From a bacterium (GTDB lineage Bacteria; Tectomicrobia; Entotheonellia; Entotheonellales; Entotheonellaceae), in NCBI GenBank assembly GCA_027294925.1, contig JAPULM010000371.1:1-10984 (forward strand): a stretch of 10,984 nucleotides of DNA, in the 5' to 3' direction. The notes below the pieces were generated by a model. It made no database searches and was not told the DNA's origin. It saw nothing but the letters and a program-made list of their open reading frames with translations. Each line of letters begins with the position of its first letter. Position 1 is the first letter of the stretch. Made by a program: the position numbers and the translations under genes. This document shows, piece by piece, positions 1-6,901 of this stretch.

Positions 1-1
1 A

Positions 2-625
2 GCTGCCGAGATGGACCCCGCTCCAGAAGTCGTTTGCCTGCCCGGCCGATGCGAGGGCGGGGCGCTCGCCGAAGGGGACGATGCCGCCTCCGCCCTCACC
101 AGCACGACGTTTACGGAAGTTCTGGCTTCCCGGGCCCGCGAGATGGGCGTCAGCGTGGTCGTCGGGTTCGCGGAGTTCGACGGGCAGCATCAGTATGATT
201 GTGCCGCCTGGATCGATGCCGATGGCGACATGCTTGTCAAGCACCGCCGCATCATCGTGGGACGCGATGAGTCGCGACACTTCGACCGGGGCCGATCCAT
301 CCAGGTCGCTCTTTCCCTGTTTGGGCCTGTAGGTGTGCTCGTGGGCGATGATGTCTGCAATGACGCGATCGTTGCGACCGTCAAGCAAATGGGCGCGCCG
401 GTCGTCTTTGCCTGCGGCTGCTGGGCCGATCCGCCGAAGGAGCAACGGTTGTGCAAGCTGGCCCGCGCGCAGGGTGTGTGGCTCGTCATCGCCGACAGCG
501 GCGGCTTGGACGGTGGCCAGGGCCACAGCCGGATCATCGATCCCGAAGGCACGGTAGCCTGTGCCGCCGACACAGGCGGGCAGATTCTGACATACGACAT
601 TGATGTGGAGCAAGCAGTATCGTGA
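2..625 (+). CDS. Nitrilase-superfamily (carbon-nitrogen hydrolase fold) protein, 5' partial, probable pseudoenzyme
   Basis: The frame is open to the left edge, so the true start lies outside; the first ATG inside is at 11 and residues are numbered from it. The C-terminal two thirds of a nitrilase fold can be seen: the strand before the usual catalytic Glu (VVCLPGRCEGG, 7-17), the Lys segment (LVKHRRI, K77), the nucleophile-elbow region (VGVLVGDDVCND, 107-118) and the closing G-S-I-D-P-E-G strand (171-180). Family members cleave C-N bonds with a Glu-Lys-Cys triad. Here the position that should be Glu after LP reads Gly12, and the position that should be Cys before the YD-like pair reads Gly112; C116 lies four residues too late. 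Only Lys is clearly kept, so hydrolysis is doubtful. The stop overlaps the next start (GTGA), suggesting coupling to the membrane-protein gene. The fold call is fairly sure; substrate is unknown. Confidence 0.7.
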   Translation, partial: AAEMDPAPEVVCLPGRCEGGALAEGDDAASALTSTTFTEVLASRAREMGVSVVVGFAEFDGQHQYDCAAWIDADGDMLVKHRRIIVGRDESRHFDRGRSIQVALSLFGPVGVLVGDDVCNDAIVATVKQMGAPVVFACGCWADPPKEQRLCKLARAQGVWLVIADSGGLDGGQGHSRIIDPEGTVACAADTGGQILTYDIDVEQAVS

Positions 626-1239
626 TCAACACGTGCGTCATTGTTGGGCTCATGCTCGTCGTCATTTGCAGCCTCTTTGCCACGCTCAACCTCGCGCTGT
701 ACGACATGCCCTGGGGCCGACTGACTCGGGCGCTCGCTGCCCGCCGGCGAGAGCATTGGCTCGAGGCCTATCGCGATCACCAGGACGACTTCATCCGCGC
801 GACGGCGATCGTCCGCATGGTCAGCAACCTCGGCCTCATTCTGGTCATCACGCAGTTGCTCGAAGCCGACCGCACCGCCACCAACATCGTGCCGTACTGG
901 TACTACGCGGAAGTGTTCGGCGTGTGCGCCGTCGTGCTGCTGTTGTGCGTGGTGGCCGTTCCGCAGCCGTGCGCCAAGTATGCAGCCGTGCCGTTGCTGG
1001 CCAACCTGCTGCCCGTCCTCCAGGCCGTGCGCTTCGTCACCCGGCCAATCAACGTCGTGCTGTACTTGTTCGACGGCCTGATCCGCCGACTGGCCGGCGT
1101 GCCCAAACCCAACCGGCAAAATTTGTTCCAAATCAAACGATCATCTTTACCGACGCCGCTCCCGGCGGCGAAAAAAACGCATCATCGGCTTGATATAAGG
1201 CTCATCCGTGCGTACTTCTATCGCATCAATGCCCAGTGA
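622..1239 (+). CDS. CNNM/DUF21 (HlyC/CorC-type) membrane protein, truncated at a sequence junction
   Basis: GTG start, overlapping the previous stop by four bases; a weak GGAG lies about 11 bases upstream. Residues 1-160 look like the DUF21 transmembrane domain of CNNM/CorC-type transporters (ion export or magnesium/cobalt handling). Hydrophobic segments lie near 2-27, 57-80, 92-118 and 128-160, with an amphipathic charged stretch at about 30-56. Family members continue into a CBS pair and a CorC/HlyC domain, giving about 400 residues or more; neither is present. From about residue 166 (nt about 1120) the frame reads antisense to the neighbouring DUF58 gene and looks like chance open sequence until the stop at 1239. 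GC richness also ends at this point. So only about 165 residues are native, and the protein is broken by a chimeric join or a rearrangement. The domain call is moderate; the truncation is well supported. Confidence 0.65.
   Translation: MINTCVIVGLMLVVICSLFATLNLALYDMPWGRLTRALAARRREHWLEAYRDHQDDFIRATAIVRMVSNLGLILVITQLLEADRTATNIVPYWYYAEVFGVCAVVLLLCVVAVPQPCAKYAAVPLLANLLPVLQAVRFVTRPINVVLYLFDGLIRRLAGVPKPNRQNLFQIKRSSLPTPLPAAKKTHHRLDIRLIRAYFYRINAQ
1118..1147. other. Compositional and gene-structure junction
   Basis: Left of about 1120 the DNA is GC-rich with GC-rich third positions; from the AAAATTTG at 1122 onward the base use changes sharply. The DUF21 gene loses its expected continuation here, and the convergent DUF58 gene ends at 1147, where its usual operon partners should follow. 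No inverted repeat, target-site duplication or integrase gene is visible at the join. Confidence 0.6.
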
Positions 1240-2022
1240 CTGAAACAATTGCCGGCGTTGCCTGACAGCCGCTTGCTGCCGTTGTTGATAGGCTTGGCGG
1301 ACCGCTGCACTGCCGGTATCGATCACCATGCAGGCGCCACTTTCCAAATCTTCTAATCGCAGCAAGCCAATACGCGGCAACTCGGCCTCGCGACGATCCG
1401 TAATACTAACCGGGATGATATCATGCCGACGGTTGGCAATACGTAATGGTTTTTCATAATCACGGGCCAAAAAATCCGAAATCAGAAAACTGACGGCGTG
1501 CCGCCGGCTGATGCTGTGCAAATATTCCAGTGCCAAGCCGACATCTGTGCCGCGTTGCTGGGGTTGCAAAAAAAGTACTTCGCGGATCACCCGCAACACA
1601 TGATGTTTCCCCTTTTGCGGTGGAATAAATTTCTCAATCCGGTCGGTAAACAGAATCAACCCGACTTTGTCGTTATTGGTAATGGCGCTTAAGGCCAACA
1701 CGGCACATAACTCCGTCGCAATCTCCGTCTTCAGGCGCCGCACGCTGCCAAACTGACCTGAAGCACTCAAATCAACCAACAACATCACCGTCAGCTCGCG
1801 CTCTTCCACATAGCGTTTGATAAACGGCTGCCCCAAACGCGCCGTGACATTCCAGTCAATACTGCGCACATCATCACCGGGAACGTATTCCCGCACTTCG
1901 GCAAACTCCATCCCCTGCCCCTTAAAGGCGCTATGGTACTGACCGGCAAACACATCGTTGACCAACCGCGAGGTGCGGATATGAATCTGGCGAACTTGCT
2001 TAAAAATTTCTCTTGGCAACAT
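1147..2022 (-). CDS. DUF58 domain protein (vWA-like MIDAS), MoxR partner
   Basis: 291 residues, the usual length for stand-alone DUF58 proteins. The family hallmark occupies residues 38-67: the E-F-A-E-V-R-E-Y-V-P-G-D-D-V-R-S-I-D-W-N stretch followed by T-A-R. Next comes a vWA-like fold with a DLSAS (84-88) metal-adhesion motif, and later FLISDFLARD, the second strand of that fold. The C-terminus is strongly basic (RRRERRR). There are no membrane segments, so it is probably cytosolic. Family members sit next to MoxR ATPases, which are thought to act as chaperones that assemble or activate vWA-containing complexes, sometimes at the cell envelope; the client is unknown. The ATG at 2022 lies 20 bases after the moxR stop, so the two are co-transcribed, though the SD before it is weak. 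The usual DUF4381, vWA and TPR-vWA genes should follow beyond 1147, but the sequence changes character there. Confidence 0.92.
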   Translation of the reverse strand: MLPREIFKQVRQIHIRTSRLVNDVFAGQYHSAFKGQGMEFAEVREYVPGDDVRSIDWNVTARLGQPFIKRYVEERELTVMLLVDLSASGQFGSVRRLKTEIATELCAVLALSAITNNDKVGLILFTDRIEKFIPPQKGKHHVLRVIREVLFLQPQQRGTDVGLALEYLHSISRRHAVSFLISDFLARDYEKPLRIANRRHDIIPVSITDRREAELPRIGLLRLEDLESGACMVIDTGSAAVRQAYQQRQQAAVRQRRQLFQSLGIDAIEVRTDEPYIKPMMRFFRRRERRR

Positions 2023-2042
2023 AGGATAGATACAAATCTAGT

Positions 2043-3032
2043 CTAGGGGACTGGCAGGGTATCGAAAATCTGTTGTATCATGTCTTCTGACGTCACCTCT
2101 TCCGCTTCGGCTTCATAGGTGACCAGTACACGATGGCGCAACACATCCATGCCGATTGACTTAATATCTTGCGGCGTCACATAGCCTCGTTGACGGATAA
2201 AGGCATATGCTTTAGCAGCCAACGCTAGTGCGATCGTAGCGCGCGGCGAGGCGCCATATTCGATAAAATCGCCCAAATCAAGCTGATAATTCTGCGGCTC
2301 TCGGGTAGCGTAAACCACGTCAACAATATACTGTTTGACTTTCTCATCAATATAGATCTCGTCCACCACACTGCGTACACGCAGAATGTCTTCCGTCGTC
2401 ACCACCGCTTTGACGTCGATTTGCGGCTGCGTATGCGCCATGCGTTCTAAAATTTGCAGCTCTTCCTCGCGGCTCGGATATGAAACTTTCAGCTTCAACA
2501 TAAAACGGTCCACCTGCGCCTCTGGCAGAGGATAGGTGCCCTCCTGCTCAATCGGATTCTGAGTCGCCAAGACCAGAAACGGTTGCGGCAACGCAAAACT
2601 TTCATCGCCAATAGTGACCTGGCCTTCCTGCATGGCTTCAAGCAGGGCGCTTTGCACTTTAGCAGGGGCTCGATTAATTTCGTCAGCCAACACGATATTG
2701 GCGAAAAGCGGCCCCTTACGGACCCGAAAATCCCCTGATTGTGGCTGATAGATGAGCGTCCCGATCAAATCAGCCGGCAACAAATCGGGGGTAAATTGTA
2801 CCCGTTTAAAATCGGCCTGCAGGGCCTGCGCTAGCGTGGTAACGGCACGCGTTTTGGCCAAACCGGGTACCCCTTCCAACAACACATGCCCGTTGGCCAA
2901 TAATCCTACCAGCAAGCGTTCAAGCATATAGCGCTGCCCAACAATCACATCGCCCATGGCATCCATCAGGTCATCAACGAATTGGCTTTGCTGCTCCACC
3001 AGCGCGCCAATGGCTCTGACATCAAGGGACAT
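2043..3032 (-). CDS. MoxR-family AAA+ ATPase
   Basis: 329 residues, full family length. Walker A is GVPGLAKT (54-61), Walker B is VLADEI (114-119) within the typical L-A-D-E-I-N-R-A-P stretch, and sensor 1 is the ATQNP segment (156-160), followed by E-G-T-Y-P-L-P-E-A-Q-x-D-R-F. The C-terminal lid keeps the G-A-S-P-R-A motif. MoxR proteins are ATP-driven chaperones that mature or activate partner complexes through vWA/DUF58 proteins in the cytoplasm. The ATG at 3032 is preceded by AAGAGGA at a spacing of about 8, and a strong promoter-like site lies just upstream. It is the first gene of a two-gene unit with DUF58. The individual client is not knowable here, and I avoid a gene symbol because MoxR-type paralogues carry many names. 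Confidence 0.95.
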   Translation of the reverse strand: MSLDVRAIGALVEQQSQFVDDLMDAMGDVIVGQRYMLERLLVGLLANGHVLLEGVPGLAKTRAVTTLAQALQADFKRVQFTPDLLPADLIGTLIYQPQSGDFRVRKGPLFANIVLADEINRAPAKVQSALLEAMQEGQVTIGDESFALPQPFLVLATQNPIEQEGTYPLPEAQVDRFMLKLKVSYPSREEELQILERMAHTQPQIDVKAVVTTEDILRVRSVVDEIYIDEKVKQYIVDVVYATREPQNYQLDLGDFIEYGASPRATIALALAAKAYAFIRQRGYVTPQDIKSIGMDVLRHRVLVTYEAEAEEVTSEDMIQQIFDTLPVP

Positions 3033-3079
3033 AAACCCATTCCTCTTGGCAAGACAAATATCCGCTGCTCAACGTCTAC

Positions 3080-3108
3080 ATTGTTTGGATGATTCGCCTA
3101 TTTGTCAA
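3080..3108 (-). promoter_or_regulatory. Sigma70-type promoter for moxR-DUF58
   Basis: Read on the minus strand: a perfect -35 TTGACA (3108-3103), a 17-base spacer and -10 AACAAT (3085-3080, four of six). The predicted start near 3073 gives a leader of about 40 bases before the moxR ATG. This is the only good match in the intergenic stretch for that direction. Confidence 0.6.
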
Positions 3109-3160
3109 GTGCCTAAGATCACAAAACAAGGTTATTCCGCCATCCGCATTCCGCACAAGG

Positions 3161-3189
3161 TTGACAGGCCACCGTGGCGGCACTACCCT
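3161..3189 (+). promoter_or_regulatory. Promoter-like site for the MFS gene, possibly leaderless
   Basis: A perfect TTGACA (3161-3166), a 17-base spacer and a weak -10 TACCCT (3184-3189, three of six). The predicted start falls at about 3196, which is the A of the preferred ATG. No SD precedes that ATG, so a leaderless message is possible. The weak -10 keeps confidence low. Confidence 0.35.
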
Positions 3190-3195
3190 ACCGGT

Positions 3196-4434
3196 ATGAA
3201 TACCTCCGCTTCTCTCTCGGCAGGTTTTACCCAAACCCCACCCCGTGGGTGGGTCGTGGCCTTGCTATCCCGGCTGCAAACCAGCAGCACGGCTTTAATA
3301 TCCTTTACCTTCGGTATTTTTCTCCCCTTCATGCGCCACGATCTTAACCTCTCGCCGTTTGAAGTTGGCTTGCTACAGGGAGTCTGGTGGACCACCGCGG
3401 CCTTAGTCGCTCTGCCATGCAGTGTATGGTTGTCACGTTTCCGGCCGGTGCCACTGATCTTTATTTCGCTCCTACTACAAACCCCTTTTGTGTTTTTCCA
3501 GGGCCTGACAACTAGCTTTATGATGTTGCTGCTGGTACGCTTCTTGTTCATGTGCTGTCATGTCTTGGCAGCCCCGGCGCGTCCGCTCATCTTGCAGCAA
3601 TGGGTGGCGCCCAATCAGTACGCCACCGTCAATGCCGTCGGTCTCTCACAACACAGCATCATCCTTGCCCTGGCTATCAGTACCAGCGCCTGGCTGATCA
3701 CCAGCATCGGCAGTTGGCGTCTGGTTTACCTCTTACACGGCACCTTCTTTATCCTGCAAACCATCGCCTGGTGGGTAGCGGCGAGAGAGGGTCAGGCGCC
3801 GCTGCAAGGTATCCAACACGCCCTCAAGGCCGAGCAAACATCACCGCTCAAGGCGTTGACCGCCTATCCCCAGTGCTGGTTACTGGGCATTACCATGCTC
3901 TCTCTGTCGATGACCTGGACCACCCTGGTGACCTTTCTCCCCACCCTACTCATGCAACAGGACGGCATGCCGCCCTCGCTCAGCGGACCGTTACTCGGTT
4001 TTCTCTACTATGCGCTGATTCCCTGCGCCCTGCTGGGCGGCTGGCTGGCCAAAAACGTACCTAACCGTAAACACCTGCTGTGGATCCCGGCATTGTGCAA
4101 TATGCTACTGGGAAGCTCAACGACGCTGGTCACCTCGCCATGGTTGCTCGCCCTGCTGCTGACCGCTATCGGCATCGTATGGATCGTATCACCAGTGATG
4201 GAGATACTGCCATTTGAATACCCTGGCATTCGGCCACGTGAAGTGGCTGTCATTGCCTCTTTGGTCAGAACCTTCATGGGGCTTGGCTTTGCACTAGGCC
4301 CCATGTTAACTGGCCTGGTGACAGAACTGACCGGCTCACTTCAAACCGGCATCCAGGTGCTGTGCCTGCTTGCCGGCATAGGGGTTGTTGCCGGTTTGCT
4401 CTATCCAAGCTCGACAGCCCCCACCTTGGCCTGA
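3196..4434 (+). CDS. MFS transporter
   Basis: 412 residues from the ATG at 3196. The frame is open back to 2956, but that extension overlaps moxR and its promoter and is not hydrophobic, so 3196 is preferred. The product is a polytopic inner-membrane protein with about 12 hydrophobic segments in two halves. The first begins near residue 18 (WVVALLSRLQ), and a central polar linker (AREGQAPLQGIQ and following) separates the halves. This matches the major facilitator superfamily, cyanate/nitrate-like or sugar-phosphate-like drug:H+ types, which move small solutes using the proton gradient. Substrate cannot be told. The 3' end overlaps the convergent LLM gene by 34 bases. It is divergent from moxR with its own promoter-like site. 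No SD is visible. Neighbouring oxygenase and amidohydrolase genes make uptake or efflux of their substrate a reasonable guess. Confidence 0.88.
   Translation: MNTSASLSAGFTQTPPRGWVVALLSRLQTSSTALISFTFGIFLPFMRHDLNLSPFEVGLLQGVWWTTAALVALPCSVWLSRFRPVPLIFISLLLQTPFVFFQGLTTSFMMLLLVRFLFMCCHVLAAPARPLILQQWVAPNQYATVNAVGLSQHSIILALAISTSAWLITSIGSWRLVYLLHGTFFILQTIAWWVAAREGQAPLQGIQHALKAEQTSPLKALTAYPQCWLLGITMLSLSMTWTTLVTFLPTLLMQQDGMPPSLSGPLLGFLYYALIPCALLGGWLAKNVPNRKHLLWIPALCNMLLGSSTTLVTSPWLLALLLTAIGIVWIVSPVMEILPFEYPGIRPREVAVIASLVRTFMGLGFALGPMLTGLVTELTGSLQTGIQVLCLLAGIGVVAGLLYPSSTAPTLA
4401..4434. other. Convergent 3' overlap of the MFS and LLM genes
   Basis: The plus-strand stop (4432-4434) lies inside the last codons of the minus-strand gene, whose stop is at 4401-4403. 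Both C-termini are coded by the same 34 base pairs, and no terminator hairpin separates them. Confidence 0.85.
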
Positions 4435-5603
4435 GCGCCACGGAAGGCGGGTATGACTTCCTTGCCGAACTTCTCGATAGAGCCCATCACCTTGTCATGC
4501 GGAATGGTCTCCGTCTGCATAATCAGGATCACTTGATCCACCCCGATATCTTCATACATCTGACAGGTCTTGATGCACGACTCGGGGTTGCCCGCGATAA
4601 TCACGCCGCGTTCGGAAAGGATCTTGCCGTCCAGCTGGGCGAAGGCGGCGCGAGCGGCACCGGGGCCGGAATCCAATGATACCCCAACCTCACGGGCCAG
4701 CTTCTTATGATCCTCGTCAGATTGGCGCAGCCAGCGGCCGAAATCGGCCTGCAGGTGATCCGGAATACCGCCCCAGGCTTCCAGCAATTCCTCGTAGGCG
4801 TTGATGCGGCCCTGAATGTACGGCTTGTTAGGCCCAAAGAAGGTCTTCATCGACTCGGCGGCCAAGTCCTTGGCGTACTGGTCATCGTCGTCGCAGAAAG
4901 AATGGACGTTGTTGCCCCAGAAATTGGTAATGAGTTCACTGATCGGCTCGGCACTTTTGAGAGCTTCACGGTATATCTGCACCAGGTCGGCAAGTACGTC
5001 GACAGCGTAAGAAGTCGATGACAGGACACCGATGCCCTTTTGTGCGGCCAGACGGAAACTATCCGGTGACGTACAGGCCAGATACAGGTTGGGATGCGGA
5101 TCCTGCAAGGGCTTGGGTAGCACACGCCGCTTGGGCACGTTCCAGTGCTTGCCCTGCCACTCAAACTCGTCGGAGGTCCAAATCTTGGGCAACATGGTGA
5201 TGGACTCGTCCCACATACTGCGGGTGTCCCTGGGGTCCAGGCCCAGGCCGGTCTGTTCGTAAGCGTTAGAGCGACCGGTACCGAGTTCGATGCGTCCATC
5301 GGTGAGGTGGTCGAGCAAGGCAACGCGCTCGGCGACCCGCACCGGGTGATGATAGGGTAGGACACAGACGCCGTAGCCGATACGAATCCGCTTGGTGGTG
5401 CGACTGAGGGCGCCGAAAATGGCGTCCTGGCTAGGTGAGCCGGAGAATCCGGTGAGAAAATGGTGTTCGACGAACCACAGGTTATCAAATCCCACTTGAT
5501 CGGCAAGTTCGCACTGCTTCAGCGTTTCTTTGTAAAGCGTATTCCAGTCAACCTCCGTCCCCTTATAAGGGCGCTGGCATTCGAAGAGTAATCCAAATTG
5601 CAT
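4401..5603 (-). CDS. LLM-class flavin-dependent oxidoreductase (bacterial luciferase-like monooxygenase)
   Basis: 400 residues from the ATG at 5603, chosen because AGGAGG lies six bases upstream; an open extension to 5732 lacks any SD and does not look like the family. The protein begins MQFGLLFECQRP, the first strand of the TIM barrel. FVEHHFL (44-50) is the segment that in luciferase-alpha-like enzymes holds the conserved active-site His. G-S-P-S-Q-D, RIRIGYGVCVLPYHHP and the D-G-R-I-E-L-G-T-G-R-S segment are typical flavin and substrate-loop regions. Such enzymes use reduced FMN from a partner reductase and O2 to hydroxylate or cleave small organics. No reductase gene is in the window. It is transcribed divergently from the 5906 gene across about 300 bases, and its 3' end overlaps the MFS gene. 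Family very sure; substrate unknown. Confidence 0.93.
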   Translation of the reverse strand: MQFGLLFECQRPYKGTEVDWNTLYKETLKQCELADQVGFDNLWFVEHHFLTGFSGSPSQDAIFGALSRTTKRIRIGYGVCVLPYHHPVRVAERVALLDHLTDGRIELGTGRSNAYEQTGLGLDPRDTRSMWDESITMLPKIWTSDEFEWQGKHWNVPKRRVLPKPLQDPHPNLYLACTSPDSFRLAAQKGIGVLSSTSYAVDVLADLVQIYREALKSAEPISELITNFWGNNVHSFCDDDDQYAKDLAAESMKTFFGPNKPYIQGRINAYEELLEAWGGIPDHLQADFGRWLRQSDEDHKKLAREVGVSLDSGPGAARAAFAQLDGKILSERGVIIAGNPESCIKTCQMYEDIGVDQVILIMQTETIPHDKVMGSIEKFGKEVIPAFRGAQAKVGAVELG

Positions 5604-5905
5604 GCTTGTCCTCCTGAGCTGCTGCAACGCGGCATCGCTGAGATCATAAAACCACTTGGCGGCAATGATGAGAGCCCGTACCTTCCTCTTATCACGTTCA
5701 AAAATAGCACACTCACCCGCACTTCTCCACAACGGTTTTTTCCCCCATCATACGCAAAACGTAAAAAAACTTACCCTTGTGAGCCCCCTGCATACCCATA
5801 CAAACCATTACCGAGTTGATCTTTTGGCTTGATTTTCTACGCCGTTGCCCTATGATATTTTTACCAACGACATGCCTTTAATACTCATCATGGGAGAATT
5901 CTACG
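5604..5905. other. Divergent intergenic region (about 300 bases)
   Basis: It separates the LLM gene (leftward) from the 5906 gene (rightward). It contains A/T tracts around 5736-5768 and the rightward promoter at 5829-5856. For the leftward gene only weak promoter matches were seen (for example a TATTTT with a poor -35), so I do not call one. Short open frames here have no recognisable product. Confidence 0.6.
5829..5856 (+). promoter_or_regulatory. Sigma70-type promoter for the 5906 gene
   Basis: -35 TTGATT (5829-5834), a 16-base spacer and -10 TATGAT (5851-5856, five of six). The predicted start near 5863 gives a leader of about 43 bases to the ATG at 5906. The transcript would carry the 5906 and VOC genes, and perhaps the asparaginase-like gene. 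Confidence 0.55.
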
Positions 5906-6382
5906 ATGGCGACAAAGCTACCCGGCGAGACTTATCGCGGTGTGTCATTACATGTTCCTCTGTCCTCCGACGGACAAGTTGCCGCCTACGTGTGGCCCTT
6001 ACGGATCCTGACGGTCGGGGGACAAGGATGCGGCGGTCCAACCATCGGGGTTGAAGTCGGCAATGAAGAAGTTCTGCGTTTCGACTGTCATGACAAACCG
6101 GGTCATTGGCATGGCGGCGGTTATGATCGATTGACCCGCCCGGGAGACTCGCATCGCGATTTTCCGCCGGGCGTACAAAGCGTTGCAGAGCAGATCAATT
6201 GGTCGTTAGAGCAAATACAACAGCGAGGTAAAACCTTACTCGAGGAAGCCGAACATCATCAGGCGGCCCAACAGCTTGAGCCTGACCTGGTACAAGGTGC
6301 AATAGAGCTCATCAGGTCTCACCTTGTTCAGGAAGGCGATCTACGATCAAAAGCGATTGCGGAAAATCTCATCGCGCCCTAA
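5906..6382 (+). CDS. Uncharacterised protein with a D-x-H-D...H-W-H motif
   Basis: 158 residues; ATG at 5906 with GGGAG nine bases upstream. I do not recognise it with confidence. The N-terminal half is beta-like and glycine-rich (TVGGQGCGGPTIGVEVGN, 36-53). It ends in a cluster of possible metal ligands or catalytic residues: D60, H62, D63, H67, H69 and D74 within the FDCHDKPGHWHGGGYD stretch. The C-terminal half (about 92-155) is predicted helical and Gln/Glu-rich. The cluster recalls small DUF7700/DUF6516-type proteins with an H-x-H signature, but that is memory of a pattern and not a search result. No signal peptide or membrane segment. The VOC gene starts 19 bases after its stop, and both lie behind the promoter at 5829-5856, so they are probably one operon. 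Function unknown. Confidence 0.75.
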   Translation: MATKLPGETYRGVSLHVPLSSDGQVAAYVWPLRILTVGGQGCGGPTIGVEVGNEEVLRFDCHDKPGHWHGGGYDRLTRPGDSHRDFPPGVQSVAEQINWSLEQIQQRGKTLLEEAEHHQAAQQLEPDLVQGAIELIRSHLVQEGDLRSKAIAENLIAP

Positions 6383-6401
6383 TGAAAAGGAAATGAAACC
6401 T

Positions 6402-6794
6402 ATGATGCAAGCGGCCAAAGACGCCATTGATCTCGGCATAATTGTCGGCGATATTCAGGCGAGTCTACACTTTTATCAAACCCTACTCGGCCTGACCAAA
6501 ACCGAAGAACGCCAGGCATCGACGGGCACCATGCATCGTATGCGTTTTGGCAACAGCGATGTCAAACTCATCGATCCCACCACCCGGCCGGGAGCCGGCC
6601 CCATTGGCATTGACCAACAACTCGGCTTTCGTTATCTAACCTTTGTCGTCACCAATCTAGATGCAATTTGCCAACACTTAGAAGCGCAAAAGGTCGAATT
6701 CACCAGAGGCAAAACAGAAATAGCACCGGGCACCACCATCGCTATGGTCAAAGACCCCGATGGCAATATTGTCGAATTTGTTGAACGCAGCTAG
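6402..6794 (+). CDS. VOC-superfamily (glyoxalase/dioxygenase fold) protein
   Basis: 130 residues from the ATG at 6402. That start sits ten bases after AGGA; an in-frame ATG at 6393 is almost on top of the SD, and one at 6405 is also possible. Two beta-alpha-beta-beta-beta modules are visible: first I-D-L-G-I-I-V-G-D followed by S-L-H-F-Y-Q-T-L-L-G-L (about 9-31), second F-R-Y-L-T-F-V-V-T-N-L-D (76-87), ending K-D-P-D-G-N-I-V-E-F-V-E (117-128). The fold serves glyoxalase I, extradiol dioxygenases, FosA-type resistance proteins and epimerases. At the usual metal-ligand places I read Asp10 for the first His, Tyr78 for the second His and Glu125 for the final Glu, so metal binding is altered or absent. 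Second gene after 5906. Substrate unknown. Confidence 0.88.
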   Translation: MMQAAKDAIDLGIIVGDIQASLHFYQTLLGLTKTEERQASTGTMHRMRFGNSDVKLIDPTTRPGAGPIGIDQQLGFRYLTFVVTNLDAICQHLEAQKVEFTRGKTEIAPGTTIAMVKDPDGNIVEFVERS

Positions 6795-6810
6795 AGGCTG
6801 TCGGTAAATC

Positions 6811-6842
6811 CCCCTCCCAACCTTCTTCCAGCGGAGAGAAGG
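6811..6842. repeat. REP-like short palindrome, copy 1
   Basis: A CCCCTCCCAA lead is followed by CCTTCTTCC, the loop AGC and GGAGAGAAGG. The arms (6821-6829 and 6833-6842) pair except for one bulged base. It resembles the common C-rich REP-type extragenic palindromes and shares its CCCCT...CCCAACC lead with the element near 10350. It lies between the VOC stop and the asparaginase-like gene, where it could also end or stabilise transcripts. Confidence 0.5.
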
Positions 6843-6901
6843 GTCTGCCAAGGTCATTCTCAGACAAGTTGTTACCTATCTTCGTATGAGGAGAGATTAT
6901 C

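Noticed and set aside
190..1131. Long minus-strand open frame opposite the nitrilase-like and DUF21 genes
   Set aside because: Composition is His/Gln/Asp-rich and patternless, typical of the antisense of GC-rich coding DNA; the plus-strand genes have clear family motifs.
2956..3195. Upstream extension of the MFS frame
   Set aside because: It overlaps moxR and its promoter, is not hydrophobic and has no SD; 3196 fits the start of the transporter.
5604..5732. N-terminal extension of the LLM gene
   Set aside because: The ATG at 5603 has AGGAGG six bases upstream and begins the barrel's first strand; the extension lacks an SD and family resemblance.
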